DNA of 54,560 nucleotides, from assembly GCF_900110645.1 (NCBI RefSeq), contig NZ_FOFB01000035.1, forward strand, positions 1-54,560. The letters are read 5' to 3'. The translations under genes were made by a program, and so were the position numbers. A model generated the notes under the pieces. That model saw only the letters and a program-made list of their open reading frames with translations. It was not told the DNA's origin and did not search any database. This DNA is from Neolewinella agarilytica (GTDB taxonomy: Bacteria > Bacteroidota > Bacteroidia > Chitinophagales > Saprospiraceae). Below are positions 50,635-54,560 of this stretch, one piece after another (position 1 is the stretch's first letter; each line of letters opens with the position of its first letter).

Positions 50635-50672
50635 AAGCCCGTTCCGGAGATTTCCGGAACGGGCTTCTTTGT
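50635..50672. terminator. Bidirectional intrinsic terminator
   Basis: A 14-bp perfect stem (AAGCCCGTTCCGGA and its complement) around GATT. T-rich sequence follows on both strands. It lies between the protease and the convergent adhesin gene. Confidence 0.88.
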
Positions 50673-50710
50673 TTAAATACAGAGCGGCAAACTTTCGATT
50701 GCCTACTTAG

Positions 50711-53110
50711 CTACCGCACCAAAGAGAACTGCCCTTCGAGTGTTTCTTCAGCGCCGTTAATACGGAACTTCGTGATGTAGAGGTACGCATCAGCATTCTG
50801 CGGAGAGCCGTTTTTAGTACCATCCCAACCTTCATCAACGTCAGTGGAACTAAATACCTTCTGTCCCCAGCGGTTGAAAATCGTCATGGTGTAATCCGTA
50901 ATTTCTCCACCATAGAAAAGGCGAAAATTATCGTTCGTGCCATCACCGTTAGGCGTAATCACCTCCGGAATAACCACCCGGGACTCACCAACAGCTAAGG
51001 TTCTGAATACTTCTGCTTCGCAACCAGCATCAATGGAAACGGTCAACGTGTAAGCTACCGAAGTAGGAGGATTGTCACTGATCCCAGGCACCTGAACTTC
51101 CAGGCTTTCCCCCGTCCCCGTAGGTGGTAGTACGTTACCGCTCCAGGAATAATCGGGATTGAGCGCCGGATCTACATTTTGGGCCGTCATAACTACCCGG
51201 TTTCCGGGAAAAGTCTCCGTGATCGGGTTTCCGTCCACATCAGTAAAGATAAACTCAGGGTTGAGCTCATCGGCCAACACCGCTACGTCCGTCGATGCAG
51301 TAGCGCTGCCACAGCCAAAGTCGTCCGTAAACACCACCGAGTAGGTTCCCGAAACGGCAGGTACTGTGATTTGAGCGCCAGAGCGGGTTTCCGTTCCTCC
51401 GGGTAAGGTCCAGACATACTGCCCGTTCCGGTTATTACTCAGGTTAGCCGTCAGGCTAATGTCCTCATCTCCACACACCGTACCCGGGCCGTCAGCCGTC
51501 AGGGTATAATCGTTGATGATCTCAAGAGTAATGTCTTCTGAGACAACGCCACAGTCTCCGGTCGTTTCTACTGTGTAGGTAGTTGTTTCCGTCGGGGTAA
51601 CTTCTACATTCGGGTCATTGGTATCGATTCCTCCGCCGGTAATCCGGTAGGTATAGCCTAACACCGTCCCCCCTACGATCAGTCGGCGAGACTCGCCGAG
51701 GCAGAGGAGTCGGTCCTGGGTCAGATCTGGGGTCAGGTCGGTGCCTACCTGAATGGAATACTCTGCCGGCGAGGTACAATCTGAACCATCCGCCGTTACC
51801 GTAATCATATAGGTAGTCGTTTGGCTTACCGTAGCGATGGGGTCCAGGCAGTCATCACAGCTCAGCGTCCCCATGGGGTCTTCCCATTCCAGCGTGCCGG
51901 TTGGTCCGCCCGGAGCAAAAGAAGCGGTTATTTGCAAAGGCTCTCCGGGGCAAACAACGGGGTCTGCCGGGTCAAAAACGAGGATCGGAGGCTGGATGAC
52001 GTTAATCTGGATAAAGCTCGTGTCTCCACAGCCACCACTTTCATTGACACGCTGCACAAGAGCTGAGTCTGAAGCAAAGAACACGGCATTGTACAGATCC
52101 TGCGGGCTGGCAATACCCGGCGCCACAATCCACTCATGGGTAATGAGGGGGTAGTCCCCAACGTCATAGGTAGGAGACCGGAGGGTAAAGGTGTCTCCCT
52201 GGCAGAAAGGATCTTTAACCGGATCGAGCGTTAGGCTCATATCATCGGGCAGAGAGTCAATACGAACGTAGACAGAATCAATCTGAAAACAGCCACCAAC
52301 TACGCCTTCCACGTAGTAGGTCAGGTTGTCGTCATGATCTACCGTGTAGCTTGGCCCCTGGTTATTGGACAGGGCTCCCGTCAGCGGAGACCAGGTAACA
52401 TCGTTGTCCACAAAGGGATCTACGGAAGCTTCGATGACGAGAGGTTCGTCTCCCAGACAGCGGAAGATGGTGTCTTCGGCCAGGATGTCCAATGAGCTGC
52501 GAATCAGGTCTACGCGGACCATTTGCGTATCCGAGCAGACACCGTTTTCTGAAGTAGAAACCAGCGTAAAGACAGTGTCTTGCCCCACTTCAGAGACAAA
52601 AATAGCGTTCACATCCGTTGAATCATCGAGAAAATCACCGGGGCTCCAGTCGTAAACCGTATTCCCGGTATCATCAATCGCGTTGGTGATCAACTGCAGT
52701 GGGTAGCCCTGACAGATGAGGGTATCGTTGATTAACTCCGGCACTACGAATCGGTCAACGTCGATGTAGACACTATCGCTGGCGAGGCTGTCAGCCGCCC
52801 CCACACTTACTACGTAGTAACGGGAGTTTACCGGAACGACCCGGGGAGACGGGTCGGTAAGGGCGTCGATAAATCCTTCTCCGGGGCTCCAGATGAGCCC
52901 GGCGTCGTTGAGATTATTGGTTTGCATCAACTCCACCGTATCTCCAAGACAGAGGTAGATGGTATCCGGATTAAGGATTTCCACCTGTCCCATCATGATC
53001 GTAGGCGGATCGACGGACACTACCCCTGATTCGGGGTTCAGCCCTCCAGCCAGAAGGCTGGAGATTCCGGTAAAGAAGCAAAGAGCAAGAGTAAGCAGTC
53101 CGTTATTCAT
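50711..53110 (-). CDS. Secreted Ig/PKD-like protein with T9SS type B (gliding-associated) C-terminal domain
   Basis: 799 residues from the ATG at 53110 (a GTG at 53119 adds three residues). Signal peptide NNGLLTLALCFFTGISSLLAGG. The body has repeated beta-sandwich units with LCLGD, CQGYPLQL, CQGDTFTL, CPGEPLQIT and LCLGESRRL, spaced like PKD/Ig domains. The C terminus VIPEVITPNGDGTNDNFRLF, then FNRWGQKVFSS and GWDGTKNG, is the gliding motility-associated C-terminal domain, the type B substrate signal. Surface adhesin or matrix protein. Monocistronic. Confidence 0.93.
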   Translation of the reverse strand: MNNGLLTLALCFFTGISSLLAGGLNPESGVVSVDPPTIMMGQVEILNPDTIYLCLGDTVELMQTNNLNDAGLIWSPGEGFIDALTDPSPRVVPVNSRYYVVSVGAADSLASDSVYIDVDRFVVPELINDTLICQGYPLQLITNAIDDTGNTVYDWSPGDFLDDSTDVNAIFVSEVGQDTVFTLVSTSENGVCSDTQMVRVDLIRSSLDILAEDTIFRCLGDEPLVIEASVDPFVDNDVTWSPLTGALSNNQGPSYTVDHDDNLTYYVEGVVGGCFQIDSVYVRIDSLPDDMSLTLDPVKDPFCQGDTFTLRSPTYDVGDYPLITHEWIVAPGIASPQDLYNAVFFASDSALVQRVNESGGCGDTSFIQINVIQPPILVFDPADPVVCPGEPLQITASFAPGGPTGTLEWEDPMGTLSCDDCLDPIATVSQTTTYMITVTADGSDCTSPAEYSIQVGTDLTPDLTQDRLLCLGESRRLIVGGTVLGYTYRITGGGIDTNDPNVEVTPTETTTYTVETTGDCGVVSEDITLEIINDYTLTADGPGTVCGDEDISLTANLSNNRNGQYVWTLPGGTETRSGAQITVPAVSGTYSVVFTDDFGCGSATASTDVAVLADELNPEFIFTDVDGNPITETFPGNRVVMTAQNVDPALNPDYSWSGNVLPPTGTGESLEVQVPGISDNPPTSVAYTLTVSIDAGCEAEVFRTLAVGESRVVIPEVITPNGDGTNDNFRLFYGGEITDYTMTIFNRWGQKVFSSTDVDEGWDGTKNGSPQNADAYLYITKFRINGAEETLEGQFSLVR

Positions 53111-53247
53111 ATTTGCCACCGCAGTTTAGGTTTCAGGAAGCTGAAGATTGACGGTGCCAAAGTACGAATTTATCCGTCCTCTCCAGCGGTGTTACCATAA
53201 TCATTAACGCTTCGGGAGCCAGGAAACCCTTCAACGTCGGTTAGCCG

Positions 53248-53640
53248 CTATTCCTTCAGCCAGGCTCGGGTTTCCTCAACGGTGATGCGGCCATAGTCAT
53301 TCCCCCAGGCCTGATTGATATAATTGACAATGTTGACAATCTGAAATTCAGACAAATCCACGTTCCCTGGCATGACTTCGTCGTAGGTGATACCGTTGAC
53401 CACGATCTCTCCTTTCATTCCGTACCGGATGCCGCGCACCACCTCACGGGGCTTATCCCGTAAGTAATCAGAACCCGCCAATGGAGGCATCAGCTGGCGT
53501 AGCCCTACCCCCTCTTCAAAATGGCAGCTCGCACAATGCTGGTCATAAAGATTGTGCCCCTGCTGGTTATCCGTTTTACCGCAGGAAGCCGGCAGAATGA
53601 GCAATGTAGCTAAGACAGAAAAACAAATCAGCAATCGCAT
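53248..53640 (-). CDS. Class I c-type cytochrome lipoprotein
   Basis: 130 residues. Lipoprotein signal with Cys 20 (LLILPASCGK). Haem site CASCH at residues 36-40. A Met in the C-terminal half (DEVMPGNVDL) is the likely sixth ligand and NIVNYINQAWGN the terminal helix. Monohaem electron carrier at the periplasmic face. Confidence 0.92.
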   Translation of the reverse strand: MRLLICFSVLATLLILPASCGKTDNQQGHNLYDQHCASCHFEEGVGLRQLMPPLAGSDYLRDKPREVVRGIRYGMKGEIVVNGITYDEVMPGNVDLSEFQIVNIVNYINQAWGNDYGRITVEETRAWLKE

Positions 53641-53685
53641 GAGCGGGTTTTAGACAAGTAACGGTTGATGGGGGAATGGGTTCAG

Positions 53686-53704
53686 GGCGCGGACGCGGGT
53701 GCAG
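53686..53704 (-). repeat. Dispersed repeat family 1, copy 22 (CGCGGGTGCAG variant)
   Basis: GGCGCGGACGCGGGTGCAG, 46 nt before the cytochrome start and in its direction. Confidence 0.75.
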
Positions 53705-53861
53705 AGTTTTGGGATTGGGTAGCATAAACGGGCAGATGAGCATTATTTGAAAATTTAGTCATTGACAAGTCCTCCACTCTGTTTTACGGCCATTTCCATA
53801 AAAAAACCACCCTTACATTTGACACACCGCTAACTCAACAATATTTACTAAAACTAGACAA

Positions 53862-54467
53862 CTATTTTAAAGAAACGATCTTAACAGGCTTCCTACCATT
53901 AACGTGAAGTAAAAAGAATCCACTTGGTTTCTCTCCAAGCCAAATTTGGTTATAACCTCTCATCAGAAATCCATTCTTGATTATTCTGCCAAAAACATCG
54001 TAAACGACAAATTTTTCTTGCTGACAAGTTGAACACTCTAACTCTAACAAGCCGTTTAAGGTTAGGCTTTTAATTTCAAGCCTTCCTATCCTTGTATCTG
54101 TTCCTATTGTACTTGTCGAAGTTAATTCTTCGCAAACAAAATCAAATGCAAAATCCCTTTCCACATTAAAGCTGGCTACCCCGATATTGGGATGATCAAA
54201 GCATCGTAAATCACCACCTTCATTCGAATCAGGGCTACTAAGTATAAACTCAAACGGATCAATGTAGCCAAAAGTATTGCCTACATAATTTAGCACCGTA
54301 TCGATAAATCTTCTTCCGGAATCAGAATAACTATAAGATAACAGTTGCCCGACCAAATTGACATCATTTATTCTCTTATCAAACACATCCAACACTTCTA
54401 ATACAATAACCTCGCTAGTATTAGGATGAGCTAATTCCCACTGATCTCCTACAGCAGCATTAAAATT
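53862..54467 (-). pseudogene. C-terminal fragment of a T9SS-secreted protein
   Basis: The open frame continues upstream past the GTG at 54395 to about 54467 with sensible sequence (NFNAAVGDQWELAHPNTSEV) and is then cut by a stop, where a sequence resembling an insertion-sequence end begins. The last 60 residues (FVVYDVFGRIIKNG ... KPSGFFLLHVNGRKPVKIV) are a type A sorting domain. No signal peptide remains. The fragment is clearly more AT-rich than its neighbours, which suggests recent acquisition before or with the disruption. Confidence 0.65.
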
Positions 54468-54468
54468 A

Positions 54469-54560
54469 GAGCGTGTCTAAAATTATGATTTCTTCGATAT
54501 AAAGGCTGTCAGTCGTATTTTGTAAGTCGCCAAACTATACAGAATATGACCAAGCAGTGG
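54469..54560 (-). mobile_element. Possible insertion-sequence end with partial transposase C terminus
   Basis: GAGCGTGTCTAAAATTATG at 54469-54487 has the look of a terminal inverted repeat. On the minus strand, codons 54560-54483 read LLGHILYSLATYKIRLTAFI and end ISKKS-stop, as expected for the C terminus of a DDE transposase, but the match is too short to name a family. The other end is outside the window. Confidence 0.4.

Overview
The window comes from a marine-type Bacteroidota, most likely a Lewinella-like member of the Saprospiria. The evidence is type IX secretion sorting domains on several large secreted proteins (type A and the gliding-associated type B), SPII lipoproteins, Bacteroidota promoters of the form TAnnTTTG, and a fairly GC-rich genome for the phylum. 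The assignment is inferred from gene content and style, not from a marker search.

Layout. 1-5961 (minus): a surface module of a small Tat-type secreted protein, a phage-tail-collar-domain protein, a leucine-rich-repeat protein and a giant HYR-domain protein cut by the window edge. 6128-9898: mnmA, an unknown membrane-anchored protein and a secreted amidohydrolase. 10235-13860: FMN reductase, topA and a DUF3467 protein, then tRNA-Val(GAC) and tRNA-Pro(GGG). 14944-18209: a TonB-dependent receptor divergent from a TetR regulator, with a double palindromic operator between them. 18320-21799: SulP transporter, beta-carbonic anhydrase (probable bicarbonate handling) and ruvB. 22078-25489: PhoD-like phosphatase overlapping btaA, then btaB, a probable phosphate-limitation operon that replaces phospholipid with betaine lipid. 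26396-31588 (plus): a second, inverted copy of the surface module (Tat protein, collar protein, HYR protein with a T9SS tail). 32068-37107: a vanadium-haloperoxidase/PAP2-like lipoprotein and a CotH-kinase protein with three lamin-tail repeats. 37226-44054: a LysR regulator divergent from a complete histidine-degradation operon hutHUIG. 44126-48954: a lipoprotein, an MBOAT acyltransferase convergent with an AlgJ/SGNH-like protein, and two small coupled genes. 49710-54560: an M57 HEIGH metalloprotease, a T9SS type B adhesin-like protein, a cytochrome c, and a C-terminal fragment of a secreted protein apparently cut by an insertion sequence at the right edge.

The most unusual signals are not genes. 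(1) A short dispersed repeat, core TGCACCTGCGnnnGCGCC, occurs about 22 times in both orientations, roughly once per 2.5 kb. It is mostly intergenic but lies inside five coding regions, and in two places it forms inverted pairs at gene ends. (2) A second hairpin family (ACGCGC-4 nt-GCGCGT) lies next to several of those copies. (3) Two tandem hairpins at 9978-10076 have the same 8-nt loop and a compensatory change in the stem. (4) Long inverted repeats at 14316-14459 and 33529-33697 differ between arms only by changes that leave G-U pairs on the plus strand. (5) A palindrome, AGGTRTTTATACCT, precedes both copies of the duplicated surface module and probably controls them together.

All functions are assigned from motifs and family knowledge; no database search was run.
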